Assembly (NCBI GenBank): GCA_002439755.1
Contig: DJPH01000032.1
Coordinates: 1-37,540 of the forward strand
Length of the DNA stretch: 37,540 nucleotides
Direction: 5' to 3'
Origin: Prevotellaceae bacterium UBA6417
Lineage (GTDB): Bacteria > Bacteroidota > Bacteroidia > Bacteroidales > Bacteroidaceae
In this document: positions 15,448 through 24,804 of the stretch, piece by piece
Position numbering within the stretch: the stretch's first letter is position 1
Layout: each line of letters starts with the position of its first letter
Translations under genes and position numbers: made by a program
Notes under the pieces: model-generated
Databases searched by the model: none
Told to the model about the DNA's origin: nothing
What the model saw: the letters and a program-made list of their open reading frames with translations, nothing else

Positions 15448-17460
15448 ATGGATGCAACTACCTTAGGACTCATTGCAGGCGATCCTTGGCTGCGCCCTTA
15501 CGAGGCAGCCATCAAAGGTCGCCATGAACATGCTTTGCAAATGCAGAGAGAGTTGACCTCGAAAACAGGCGGCAGCCTGGCAAAGTTTGCTTTAGGCCAT
15601 TTGTACTTCGGACTTCAGCACAGTCCTGACGGATGGACATTCCGCGAATGGGCCCCCAACGCCACCAAGATATTTATTATAGGAGACTTTAACGGTTGGA
15701 AAGAAACTCCAGACTATTCATTAAAGCCTGTGGAGCATGGCGTTTGGGAAATCAAGCTGCCTTCAAGTGCAATGAAGCATGGTGACCTTTATAAGATGAA
15801 GGTCTATTGGGAAGGAGGATGCGGAGAACGCATTCCGGCCTGGTGCCGTCGCGTTGTGCAGGATGCAGACAGCAAGGTCTTCAGTGCCCAAGTTTGGGAA
15901 CCGGCTGAGGCATATCGTTTCAAAATTGAAAAGTTCGTACCGCAGCGTCACCCGTTGCTGATATACGAATGCCACATCGGTATGGCGCAAGATGCCGAAA
16001 AGGTAGGCACATACAACGAGTTCCGTGAGAACATATTGCCGCGCATCATCAAAGACGGCTATAATTGCATCCAGATTATGGCCATTCAGGAGCATCCTTA
16101 TTATGGGAGTTTCGGCTACCATGTGTCCAGCTTCTTTGCTCCTTCCAGCCGTTTCGGCACGCCCGAAGACTTGAAAAGGCTCATAGATGAAGCTCATGTC
16201 AACGGAATTGCTGTTATCATGGACTTGGTGCAGAGCCATTCTGTCAAAAACGAAGTGGAAGGACTGGCCTGTCTGGCCGGCGATCCTGCACAGTATTTCT
16301 ATCCTGACGAGCGGCGCGAACACCGCCAATGGGACAGTCTGTGCTTTGACTACGGAAAGCCCGAAGTAATGCATTTTCTCTTGTCCAATTGCCAATATTG
16401 GCTCAAAGAGTTCCACTTCGACGGCTTCCGTTTCGATGGCGTGACATCGATGTTATACTTAAGTCATGGCATGGGCGAAGCTTTTACAAGCTATGAAGAC
16501 TATTTCAACGGGCATGAAGACGATAATGCCATTTGCTATTTGACTTTGGCCAACCTGCTGATTCATGAAATCAATCCCCATGCCATAACGATAGCCGAAG
16601 AGGTTTCGGGCATGCCCGGACTGGCAAGTCCGTTCTCTGATGGAGGTTATGGGTTTGACTATCGTATGGCAATGAACATACCCGATTACTGGATTAAACT
16701 CATCAAAGAAAAGAAAGACGAAGACTGGAAGCCAAGTAGTATGTTCTGGGAGGTGACCAACAGGCGGAAAGATGAAAAAACCGTATCTTATTGTGAGAGC
16801 CACGACCAGGCACTTGTGGGCGATAAAACCATTATATTCCGTTTGATAGACGCTGATATGTATTGGCATTTTAAGCAGGGCTACGAAAATGAACAAGTGC
16901 ATCGCGGCATAGCCTTGCACAAAATGATCAGACTGCTCACGGCTTCAACCATCAATGGTGCCTATCTGAACTTTATGGGTAACGAGTTCGGCCATCCCGA
17001 ATGGATTGATTTTCCGCGCCAAGACAACGGATGGAGCCACAAATATGCCCGTCGCCAGTGGCACCTTGTCGATGACCCGTCGCTTTGCTATCGCTTTCTC
17101 GGAGATTTCGACCGCGCCATGCTGCAAGTAATCAAGTCTGTTCCATCCTTTGAGTCAACGGCCATTCAGGAAATATGGCACAACGACAGTGACCAGGTTC
17201 TTGCTTACATGCGAAGCAACCTGCTGTTCGTGTTCAATTTTAGTCCTGCAAAGAGCTATGCCGGCTATGGTTTCAGAGTGCCTGAAGGATGTTATCAGAC
17301 CATTCTGAATACGGACAATTCCCTATTTGGCGGCAACAATCTGGCCGACGACAGCATGGAACACCTGACCCTGCCTGATGCCCTTTTGCCATCGGGCATA
17401 GAATGGCTCAAGCTATATATCCCTGCACGCTCGGCCGTAATATTGATGAGAAAGCAATGA
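15448..17460 (+). CDS. glgB: 1,4-alpha-glucan branching enzyme
   Basis: 670 residues, in the shorter class of GH13 branching enzymes. It introduces alpha-1,6 branches into glycogen in the cytosol. An N-terminal CBM48 (FREWAPNATKIFIIGDFNGW) leads to the GH13 barrel: YECHIGMAQ, VIMDLVQSHS, the nucleophile Asp330 in FRFDGV, the acid Glu in IAEEVSGMPG, and ESHDQAL. The C-terminal beta domain ends LYIPARSAVILMRKQ. The TGA stop overlaps the ATG of the next gene (ATGA), so translation is coupled. The rest of the glycogen pathway is not in this window. Confidence 0.95.
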   Translation: MDATTLGLIAGDPWLRPYEAAIKGRHEHALQMQRELTSKTGGSLAKFALGHLYFGLQHSPDGWTFREWAPNATKIFIIGDFNGWKETPDYSLKPVEHGVWEIKLPSSAMKHGDLYKMKVYWEGGCGERIPAWCRRVVQDADSKVFSAQVWEPAEAYRFKIEKFVPQRHPLLIYECHIGMAQDAEKVGTYNEFRENILPRIIKDGYNCIQIMAIQEHPYYGSFGYHVSSFFAPSSRFGTPEDLKRLIDEAHVNGIAVIMDLVQSHSVKNEVEGLACLAGDPAQYFYPDERREHRQWDSLCFDYGKPEVMHFLLSNCQYWLKEFHFDGFRFDGVTSMLYLSHGMGEAFTSYEDYFNGHEDDNAICYLTLANLLIHEINPHAITIAEEVSGMPGLASPFSDGGYGFDYRMAMNIPDYWIKLIKEKKDEDWKPSSMFWEVTNRRKDEKTVSYCESHDQALVGDKTIIFRLIDADMYWHFKQGYENEQVHRGIALHKMIRLLTASTINGAYLNFMGNEFGHPEWIDFPRQDNGWSHKYARRQWHLVDDPSLCYRFLGDFDRAMLQVIKSVPSFESTAIQEIWHNDSDQVLAYMRSNLLFVFNFSPAKSYAGYGFRVPEGCYQTILNTDNSLFGGNNLADDSMEHLTLPDALLPSGIEWLKLYIPARSAVILMRKQ

Positions 17461-18650
17461 TTCAGGGAAAACGACCTTTCAAGGACTGTTGCTGTTGTGC
17501 TTTCAATCGGTCGCAAATGGTGCGCTTGAGCGATTATGTACTTTTTGCCTCTTTCTGTTTCTGCTTTTTATGCGGATTGGAATCCGACATTCTGTTGTTG
17601 TTCTTGACTAAGACCACAGGGTTTGATATTCCAGATCTACCTTATATATATGCCTTTCTGTATACTGCAATTCTTATCGGCATGCAGATTCTGCTCAACC
17701 GCAAGCTTCGATTAGACGGGCAAAGACATGCCCTGTCGTTCATACCCTCGTTCCTGTTGTTGGCGTTTACATCGAGCTTTATTCCTGATTTTTCACTTTT
17801 GTCGGCCTTGCTATTGACAACGGGCTTGGTCTTGTTTGTCATCTTTTGCTGCTTTTTCCGTCAAAGCCCTTCCGCTTCTGCAACGTTCCCGCAACTGCTC
17901 ATTCCCAATCTGGCTTGCATGCTGGGATGTTTTGCTTTTGTGTCATTAGTTAGCAATACAAACGATGAATTGCATTATGAATTGCGCATACAAAACCTTT
18001 ATGCAAAGGGTGAATACAAAAAAGCGCTGCTTGTCGGCAATAAAAGTCTCGCAACCAATCGTCGCCTGTTGGCCTTACGCGCTCTTTCGCTTGCACGCAT
18101 AGGTGAAATGGGCGAATCTCTTTTTGAATATCCCATACCTGAAAACAATACCGATTTGTTTCTGCACCAATCGGATGTGCCATATATGATGCTTCCAATG
18201 GATAGCGTCACCAACGTTATAGGTTACATGCCTTCAGAAAGGGAATCTATGTTGCAAATGTCCAAGCACTTGTCTCCGGCTTTTCTTCGCAACAACCCTT
18301 CGTTGCGCGACTATTGGCTGTGTACTCTTTTGCTTCAAAAACGCTTGGACGACTTTGCCATATGGCTTCCGCGGTTCTACAAGATATCGGACAAGCTGCC
18401 CAAACACTATCGTGAAGCACTGATACTCTATCGTTCGTTGTTTGTACACCCGCGGATAATCTATGATGGAACAGCTTCGGAAGAGGCCAATTATACCGAT
18501 TTTATGGAATTGGGTGACAAGTATGCTGATGCCGTAGAGCGTAAGAACTGCCTGCGACGACTTTATGGTGACACCTATTGGTGGTTCTTCTTTGAAACGG
18601 ACACTAAAGACAGACCTCTTCTATCTGATTGCTATATACATACCAGATAA
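17457..18650 (+). CDS. Polytopic membrane protein with C-terminal helical domain (possibly DUF6057-like)
   Basis: 397 residues from the ATG that overlaps the glgB stop (ATGA); an alternative ATG lies at 17517. A Cys cluster (DCCCCAF, residues 10-16) precedes five hydrophobic segments, roughly LSDYVLFASFCFCFLCGL, YAFLYTAILIGMQILL, LSFIPSFLLLAFTSSF, LLTTGLVLFVIFCCFF and LACMLGCFAFVSLV. The second half is soluble and helical, with a TPR-like stretch (IQNLYAKGEYKKALLVGNKSL, LLALRALSLARIGEMGE). This layout resembles an uncharacterised Bacteroidales family (DUF6057 from memory; not verified). The last 47 bp overlap, tail to tail, the 3' end of the helicase gene on the other strand. Function is unknown. 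Confidence 0.75.
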   Translation: MIQGKRPFKDCCCCAFNRSQMVRLSDYVLFASFCFCFLCGLESDILLLFLTKTTGFDIPDLPYIYAFLYTAILIGMQILLNRKLRLDGQRHALSFIPSFLLLAFTSSFIPDFSLLSALLLTTGLVLFVIFCCFFRQSPSASATFPQLLIPNLACMLGCFAFVSLVSNTNDELHYELRIQNLYAKGEYKKALLVGNKSLATNRRLLALRALSLARIGEMGESLFEYPIPENNTDLFLHQSDVPYMMLPMDSVTNVIGYMPSERESMLQMSKHLSPAFLRNNPSLRDYWLCTLLLQKRLDDFAIWLPRFYKISDKLPKHYREALILYRSLFVHPRIIYDGTASEEANYTDFMELGDKYADAVERKNCLRRLYGDTYWWFFFETDTKDRPLLSDCYIHTR

Positions 18651-21600
18651 ACCCTTTTACTTGTGTGCGGCCCATTTGCAGCATCAGATTCATATACTCG
18701 CGCACCTGCTCGGCATAGCCCGGCTTGGCAACACCGAACTTGAAATCTATAACGATTGTTTCTTCACCACGCATCATAACGCGGTCGGGACGGCGTTTTT
18801 TTATGTTTCCCTTTTCATCGCGAACCAATATGCTGCATTCTCTGAACAGCGACCATGAGCCGTCAAACCATGCTTTTACGGTTTTTTGCTCCATGCATTT
18901 CATGATGAGCCGTTCCAACGAATAGGCATTTTCATCCGAATCGATAATTCCCTCACGGCGCAAATCCCCGACTACTGTTTTTACATCTTCAGGAACACGG
19001 ATGGCAGAAAATATCTGATGGCACAGGTTTCCTTGCCGAATATATTCGATGCGTCCCTTTGCATCGTCACTGTCCAAAGGGTGGATAAAGTCGCGCGAAC
19101 GGTTGGATTGTCTGAAGTTCATCCTGCCTTCTTTGTTTTGCAAGACTACGTCAGCCACTTTCCGCGGCAGGTTCATTCGGTTTGTCTTATCCGGCTTGCT
19201 GTCTTCCTGCATATCAAATTCCGGGCGGCCTGTTTTTGCAGCCTGAATATATGAAGTGGAAAAATCGAATTCTTTGACTTTTTCCATGCCGCAGGTCAAG
19301 GTCGCAATCAGGCTTCCGACAGAAGTTATTTTGTCTTCTTTTACATTGCAGCGCGAAAACACATACAGGTTGTTGCGGGCACGGGTAAAGGCAACATACA
19401 GCAGGTTGATGTTGTCTATCCTGCGCTTGTAGTGTTCTTCTGCATAATCGTCTTTGTAGATGGTTTCGGCTAAAGATGAAGTAGCCACTACCGGCAATAA
19501 TGGAACCTTGTTGTAAGGCTCAGCCTTTGGGCTGCACCACATGAAATCGCTGTTACTGTTATCCTGCTCAATGCTCCAATCACATAATGGCAAAAACACA
19601 GTATGGGCCTCCAGTCCCTTAGCCTTGTGTACGGTCATAATTCTTATTCCATTGGTTATGGACGGGGCAGCAATCGTTGCATTCGATAATAAGTCATCCC
19701 AGTGAGTCAAAAAGGCTGACAAATCAGAGGCATGACTGTCCAGGAAGCCGGACACCCGATCCATAAAGGTGAATACATAGCTGTCGTCACACGCCTTGCG
19801 CTTTCCTTCTTTATCATAAAGGAAAAGCCGGGCAAGGCTTTCAACCATTTCGTACAAAGGTTCCGACAGCAGACTCGAAGCATCGAACCCTTCGGGAAGC
19901 AGTCGCTCGGGACTATTTGCCAGGTCTGTCCAAGCCAGCTTCAGGCCAAGCGTGTCTTCTTGATAATGTTTGACAATATATACCAGTGAAAGCCGGTCAG
20001 ACGGATTGTTTAGGTAGCGTAAGGCACATACCAGCATTTGGACACTGGGCGAATTACTCAGCTTGTAGGCATCAGAACTGATCAGGTGCAAAGTTTCATA
20101 ACCCTCTTCCGAACGATGGGCACTCAGATAGTCTGTGATTATATCGATGTCTGTTCTCTTTCTTACCAGAATCATCAGGTTGGCTTCGGACAACCCATGT
20201 TGCAGTAGAGCGATGATTTCATCGAACATTTGCTTCAGCAGCACTTCGGTGACATAAGGGCATGATCGTGTCTCATCGGCATTTCTTCCCTTGGAATAAG
20301 GAAAGACACGTATATCTACGTAACCGCTCTCATCAGCCACACGACAGAAGTCGGCTATTCGCTTGCTTTCAAATCTTTCGTCATAGATTTGGCTGATACT
20401 GTCCTTGTCTATTTCGGCTTTCCATATAGGTAGGGAATCGGATAAGGAATCCAGAATCTTTGCCGCCCGTGGAAAGAAGTTCAAGTTAAATTCAACGATG
20501 TTCCTCTTGCTGCGAAAATTGCGCGTCAGAGATTCAATTCTGCCCCTTCCCTGAGAAAAATAAAAGCCAAGTTTTTCTTTTGAAATATTGCGAAGTATGT
20601 CCCAGTCGCCGCCCCGCCATCTGTAGATGCTTTGTTTCACGTCACCTACCAGCAGTGTGGTGCCGCCGCGGCTCAGTACCTCTTCCAGCAAGGGGAGAAA
20701 GTTGTCCCATTGCATGTGCGATGTATCCTGGAATTCATCAATCATGATATGACTGAAGCGTATGCCGGCACGCTCAAGCACAAACATTGTGTCTGCGCCT
20801 TTTACTAATATACTGTGTAGCAGAACCGGTGTCATGGAAAGCATGATGCGGTTTGCTTCACGGTTTATTTTGTCAACCTGACATGAGATGCTGTCGAGCA
20901 AGCCCAGTTCGCCCAGATGGTTTGTGCTGTATTTTACGTTCAGCATATATGCCTTGCATTCACCGCACAGCTCGTTCAGTTCCAACAGCAATGATTGTAA
21001 TTCCTTGCCTGATTTCGGTCCTTTGTAGGATTCGATAAATTTGTTTCCGGCTATGTAATTGACAGTGCTATCACTGAGCCCCTTGAAGAATTGAGATGAG
21101 GTAGTTTGACCTTTCAAGCTGCTTTGTACACGTTTGACAAAGACATCTGCCCTGTTTAGATGGCTTTTATTGCCACATTCCCATCCTGTGGAATAGGTTG
21201 CCATGTAGTCATTTACATAGCGGCGTGCCTCGTCTGCCGCAGCGGCTTCCGGAGCCTCCGACAATGCTTTGCGGTAGCCGTCAAACATCTTGTCGGTTTC
21301 GATATATTGCTGAATCTTGTCGCGGCCTTCCAGATAGTCTTCTTCCATGAGCTGCCGTGACAAGGCTTTCAGTTTGCGACGAATGTCCCAGGATTTTTCA
21401 TCTTCGATTTCTTTGCGGATAAAGGTCCTGATGCGCAGTTGCGTTTCCTCATCCATCTCTTTCAAGTGCGAGAGCATGCTGTCGATGGCTTCATCTATGA
21501 CATCCGCATCATTCAATTCCACCTTATAGTTGGTTTGCAGTCCTGCCATGCGTGCCACTTCGCCCAGCAGCATTTGCAAGAAAGAGTCGATAGTGGTAAC

Positions 21601-21957
21601 CGTAAAATGGTCATAATCGTTCAAGATGTTGCGGAGCTGCATCTTTGCCATCTTGCTTGCAAGCGTGCTGTCCATTCGTTGCGCCTCTTCGTCCGGCATA
21701 AAGTCAAGTACCTTTTCTAAAAAAGAAGCGGCAGAAGGGTCTTCACGTGACAGCAGATACAAACTTTTCAGGATGCGTCCTTTCATCTCAGCCGTGGCCT
21801 TATTGGTAAAGGTGACGGCCAGGATGCTCCGGTGGCTGCACCCGCTTAGCAACAGTGCAATGTAGCGTGCTGTCAATGTAAAAGTCTTGCCACTGCCGGC
21901 CGATGCGCTGTAGACTGTCAATGCGGCCTTTTGTCGGTTTTCTCTGTGTTTCATCAA
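18604..21957 (-). CDS. UvrD-family helicase-nuclease, AddA/RecB-like
   Basis: 1117 residues, full length for AddA-type subunits. It is a superfamily 1 DNA helicase with a C-terminal nuclease, expected to act with an AddB partner in resecting double-strand breaks for RecA loading. Walker A is SASAGSGKTFTLTARY (GSGKT 21-25), motif Ia ILAVTFTNKATAEMKGRI, motif II IDEFQDTSHMQW, motif III LVGDVKQSIYRWRGGD, motif V GIRIMTVHKAKGLE, and motif VI LLYVAFTRARNNLYV. The C-terminal PD-(D/E)XK nuclease is intact: GNLCHQIF, RPDRVM, IDFKFG, YAEQVREYMNLM. It is last in a minus-strand run (4 bp after tcdA). No AddB-like gene occurs in the window. The 3' end overlaps a convergent gene by 47 bp. Confidence 0.9.
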   Translation of the reverse strand: MMKHRENRQKAALTVYSASAGSGKTFTLTARYIALLLSGCSHRSILAVTFTNKATAEMKGRILKSLYLLSREDPSAASFLEKVLDFMPDEEAQRMDSTLASKMAKMQLRNILNDYDHFTVTTIDSFLQMLLGEVARMAGLQTNYKVELNDADVIDEAIDSMLSHLKEMDEETQLRIRTFIRKEIEDEKSWDIRRKLKALSRQLMEEDYLEGRDKIQQYIETDKMFDGYRKALSEAPEAAAADEARRYVNDYMATYSTGWECGNKSHLNRADVFVKRVQSSLKGQTTSSQFFKGLSDSTVNYIAGNKFIESYKGPKSGKELQSLLLELNELCGECKAYMLNVKYSTNHLGELGLLDSISCQVDKINREANRIMLSMTPVLLHSILVKGADTMFVLERAGIRFSHIMIDEFQDTSHMQWDNFLPLLEEVLSRGGTTLLVGDVKQSIYRWRGGDWDILRNISKEKLGFYFSQGRGRIESLTRNFRSKRNIVEFNLNFFPRAAKILDSLSDSLPIWKAEIDKDSISQIYDERFESKRIADFCRVADESGYVDIRVFPYSKGRNADETRSCPYVTEVLLKQMFDEIIALLQHGLSEANLMILVRKRTDIDIITDYLSAHRSEEGYETLHLISSDAYKLSNSPSVQMLVCALRYLNNPSDRLSLVYIVKHYQEDTLGLKLAWTDLANSPERLLPEGFDASSLLSEPLYEMVESLARLFLYDKEGKRKACDDSYVFTFMDRVSGFLDSHASDLSAFLTHWDDLLSNATIAAPSITNGIRIMTVHKAKGLEAHTVFLPLCDWSIEQDNSNSDFMWCSPKAEPYNKVPLLPVVATSSLAETIYKDDYAEEHYKRRIDNINLLYVAFTRARNNLYVFSRCNVKEDKITSVGSLIATLTCGMEKVKEFDFSTSYIQAAKTGRPEFDMQEDSKPDKTNRMNLPRKVADVVLQNKEGRMNFRQSNRSRDFIHPLDSDDAKGRIEYIRQGNLCHQIFSAIRVPEDVKTVVGDLRREGIIDSDENAYSLERLIMKCMEQKTVKAWFDGSWSLFRECSILVRDEKGNIKKRRPDRVMMRGEETIVIDFKFGVAKPGYAEQVREYMNLMLQMGRTQVKGFIWYVYSNQIEEVCL

Positions 21958-21961
21958 AGTG

Positions 21962-22687
21962 TCATTGAAGATGTTCCAATACGTACCATGCCAGATAGTT
22001 GCCGAAAGTTGCAGTCATATAGGCCACAGTTCCCGCCGTCGATTTTTTGTTGCGTTCACCGTCGACCAGTATAATGGCCTGATGCCTGACAGGCTCGTCA
22101 CTGAATACAACCGGCAATTTCTTTCGTGCGAAACCATCGCGCCGCAAATACGAACGCACGGCTTTTGCGAGGCCGCACTGTGATGTCTTCCACAAATCAT
22201 CAATGCGAATGCGGCTGATGTCTGTCTTGGCTCCGGCACCCATGGCCGAGACTATAGGGATGTTCAGGCGCAGACACGTTTCAATCAACGTGCATTTGCA
22301 ACGCACGGTGTCGATGGCATCAACTACAAAGTCGGGTTGGAACTGCTGCAACAGCGGCAGGATGTTGTCATCGCTTAAATAAGTATTGATGATATCTAAA
22401 TGCAAGGAGGGGTTTATATCGTGAAAACGCTCGGCAAGAACGGCCGTCTTTTGCTGTCCTATGGTTGAATGCAATGCAGGAAGCTGGCGGTTGATGTTGG
22501 AAGGTGATATGGTGTCGGCATCTGCAATGACGAGCGAGCCGATGCCTGTTCTGCAAAGCATTTCGGCGGCATAAGCACCGACGCCGCCCAAGCCGGCAAT
22601 GAGTACACGGCTTTTCCTGAAATGTTCCAGGCGTTTCTGCCCATAGAGCAAGGCTGTACGCTCCAGCCATTCATCTTTATCTGACAT
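21962..22687 (-). CDS. tcdA: tRNA threonylcarbamoyladenosine dehydratase (TcdA/CsdL)
   Basis: 241 residues. A ThiF/E1-like fold that cyclises t6A at position 37 of ANN-decoding tRNAs to ct6A using ATP. Evidence: the opening ERTALLYGQKRLEHFRKSRVLIAGLGGVGAYAAEML (Rossmann GxGGVG), DADTISPSNINRQ, the VDAIDTVRCKCTLI adenylation block, MGAGAKTDISRI, DDLWKTSQCGLAKAVRSYLRR, and the C-terminal STAGTVAYMTATFGNYLA. No rhodanese or MoeB extension is present, which fits TcdA rather than ThiF/MoeB. It is separated by 10 bp from the upstream antiporter gene and 4 bp from the downstream helicase gene. Confidence 0.93.
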   Translation of the reverse strand: MSDKDEWLERTALLYGQKRLEHFRKSRVLIAGLGGVGAYAAEMLCRTGIGSLVIADADTISPSNINRQLPALHSTIGQQKTAVLAERFHDINPSLHLDIINTYLSDDNILPLLQQFQPDFVVDAIDTVRCKCTLIETCLRLNIPIVSAMGAGAKTDISRIRIDDLWKTSQCGLAKAVRSYLRRDGFARKKLPVVFSDEPVRHQAIILVDGERNKKSTAGTVAYMTATFGNYLAWYVLEHLQ

Positions 22688-22697
22688 AGTTCAAAGA

Positions 22698-24776
22698 TTA
22701 GTTTCCAACGGGAAAGCCTGTGTTGAAAGAAGACTTCCTTCGCTCGATGCCATACTGGTCGGGGAATATCAGCATTTTGCTGCATTGTGAAAACGAGGAA
22801 GCAAGAAGTTCGGGTATCTTCTGTATAACAGGCGAATAGGATAATGAATTCTCACGTGCTGCAATAAGTACGAGCAAGTGGTCTGTATGTACGGTTTCAG
22901 ACAACATGGGGAAGCTACCGAAATCGTTAAAGGTTTCATGCGAAAGGCGTATGGTCTTGTAGTGCTTTTTGCAGAATTTCTCGATAAGCAGCCATGCTTC
23001 GTCTGTGGTGTAGAATATGATGCGGCAGTCCATCTGTCGTGCCAGGCGGCTTACATGCATCAGCCATCGTTGAAAGCCTACTTCATATTCGGCATGACGG
23101 GGAACCACAACGTGGATGCATCTGATGGTATTGACGGCACGTGTGCAGTTGGCTATGATGATTTGACGTGAAACCCGCGAGAGCAAATCTACTATGACAT
23201 TGTCGAACGATGTCGCTGTTCGGTTGCCTGTCTGATGGAATCCCATTATCAGTTCACTGGCATCAAAGTCTTTCATGGTATAGGTGAGTGCCGTTATCAG
23301 ATTGATGCCTGAGCGCACCACCTTTTTCATGTTGACGCCGGCTGCGGCTGCCAGCTGGGCTGCTTCCTTGACCAGCAGATGTGCGGCGTTGCGTTCGCGT
23401 TCGTTGTCTTTGGCATCCACCACGAGCTTTACTCCCACCAGGGGCACTGTGGAGCGGTGGGGACGCATCATCAATGCCAGTGCCACAAGGTCCTGTACAG
23501 TCTGAGGATTGGCAAAAGCCACAAGTATCTTGTCTTCTTCTCCTTGTTTTTCTTCGTCGCTGACACTGGCAAGTGCCACTTTCTTGGAGACGGAAGTTGT
23601 GACAACGGCACTGAATATGCATGAAACCAGTATCAGCATGACAACGGCCCCCATCAGTATGTCGTCTACAAGAGGTGTGCCGGGAGCCACCATCAGTTCG
23701 CGGCCCACCATCAGCATGGCCAGGGCACCGGCGGCGTGGCCGCTTGTGAGGCCGGTCATCATGCCGCATACATTAGCATCCAGATGGAATATCCTGGCAG
23801 TTACAAATGCGGCAAGCCACTTTGAAATGATGGCCACGAAGCAAACCGCTCCTATAACTATCAGGCCGTCTGCATGGGCAAATATCTGGCCGAAGTTGAT
23901 GAGCATGCCCACTCCTATTAGGAAATAAGGAATGAACAGGGCGTTTCCTACAAACTCGATGTGGCGCATCAGCGGAACGGTTTCGGGTATGTAGCGGTTG
24001 AGAACCATACCGGCCAGGAATGCACCGAAAACACCCTCGAGTCCCAGGGCCTGGCTTGTGGCAGCACTGAGAAACATCATGGCGAGAACGAAGATATACT
24101 GAAGCACTTCGTCTGAGAATGTCCGGAAGAAATATCTTACCACACGCGGATAGACGAGGAAGAGTGTCAGCACATACACTGTGGTTTTCATGGCCATGTT
24201 TCCCCACAGCCGGAAACCTGTGTGTCCCTGGAAGCTACCTGCCAGGGCTGCAACTACGAACAGCGCCAGTATGAGGGATATCATCGTGGCCACAACGGAA
24301 AGCGATACTCCCCTGTAGCGTGACAGGCTGTAGCGTGACACTATTGAATATGAAACCAGCGTGTGCGACGATAGCACACATGCCACCAGGATGGATGCGG
24401 GAAAGCCTAAATGCAGTACGTAATAGGCAGTGGCGCCGCCCATTACGAATGGGATGAGGAATGAAAGAAAGCTGAACGAAAGTACTTGCAGCCGGTCTCG
24501 CTTGAACGCTCCGACATCCATAGAGATGCCTGCCAGGAACATGATGTAGTAGAGCCCAACCTGTCCGAACAGCTCAAAGCTGCTATCGCGTGTCAATACA
24601 TTGAAACCGTGGGGGCCTATCAGCACTCCGGCAAGAATCATGCCCACTATCTGGGGCACATGAAGACGCTCGAAAAGGAGTGGGGCCAACAGGATGATGA
24701 GCAGCACCACGAAGAAAATCCAGGTGGGATTCTCAATAGGCAGACTGAACATCATTTGCAAAGCCATTTGCACCAT
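22698..24776 (-). CDS. CPA2-family cation:proton antiporter with C-terminal USP-like region
   Basis: 692 residues. The first about 400 residues are a Na+/H+ (or K+/H+) exchanger domain with roughly twelve membrane segments. Landmarks are LHVPQIVGMILAGVLIGPHG, QVGLYYIMFLAGISMD, SSHTLVSYSIVSRY, GLEGVFGAFLAGMVLNR, LFIPYFLIGVGMLI and MTGLTSGHAAGALAMLMVGREL. The last 260 residues are soluble with two universal-stress-protein-like halves (ILVAFANPQTVQDLVALALMM, IRCIHVVVPRHAEYEVGFQRWL), probably regulatory. There is no TrkA-N/RCK domain. It exchanges monovalent cations for protons at the inner membrane; ion specificity is not deducible. Several N-terminal Met codons (24776, 24767, 24755, 24752) are possible. 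It lies 28 bp after the DUF1080 gene. Confidence 0.9.
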   Translation of the reverse strand: MVQMALQMMFSLPIENPTWIFFVVLLIILLAPLLFERLHVPQIVGMILAGVLIGPHGFNVLTRDSSFELFGQVGLYYIMFLAGISMDVGAFKRDRLQVLSFSFLSFLIPFVMGGATAYYVLHLGFPASILVACVLSSHTLVSYSIVSRYSLSRYRGVSLSVVATMISLILALFVVAALAGSFQGHTGFRLWGNMAMKTTVYVLTLFLVYPRVVRYFFRTFSDEVLQYIFVLAMMFLSAATSQALGLEGVFGAFLAGMVLNRYIPETVPLMRHIEFVGNALFIPYFLIGVGMLINFGQIFAHADGLIVIGAVCFVAIISKWLAAFVTARIFHLDANVCGMMTGLTSGHAAGALAMLMVGRELMVAPGTPLVDDILMGAVVMLILVSCIFSAVVTTSVSKKVALASVSDEEKQGEEDKILVAFANPQTVQDLVALALMMRPHRSTVPLVGVKLVVDAKDNERERNAAHLLVKEAAQLAAAAGVNMKKVVRSGINLITALTYTMKDFDASELIMGFHQTGNRTATSFDNVIVDLLSRVSRQIIIANCTRAVNTIRCIHVVVPRHAEYEVGFQRWLMHVSRLARQMDCRIIFYTTDEAWLLIEKFCKKHYKTIRLSHETFNDFGSFPMLSETVHTDHLLVLIAARENSLSYSPVIQKIPELLASSFSQCSKMLIFPDQYGIERRKSSFNTGFPVGN

Positions 24777-24804
24777 TGCTTTTCTGCTTGCCTGACAGGA
24801 ATTG

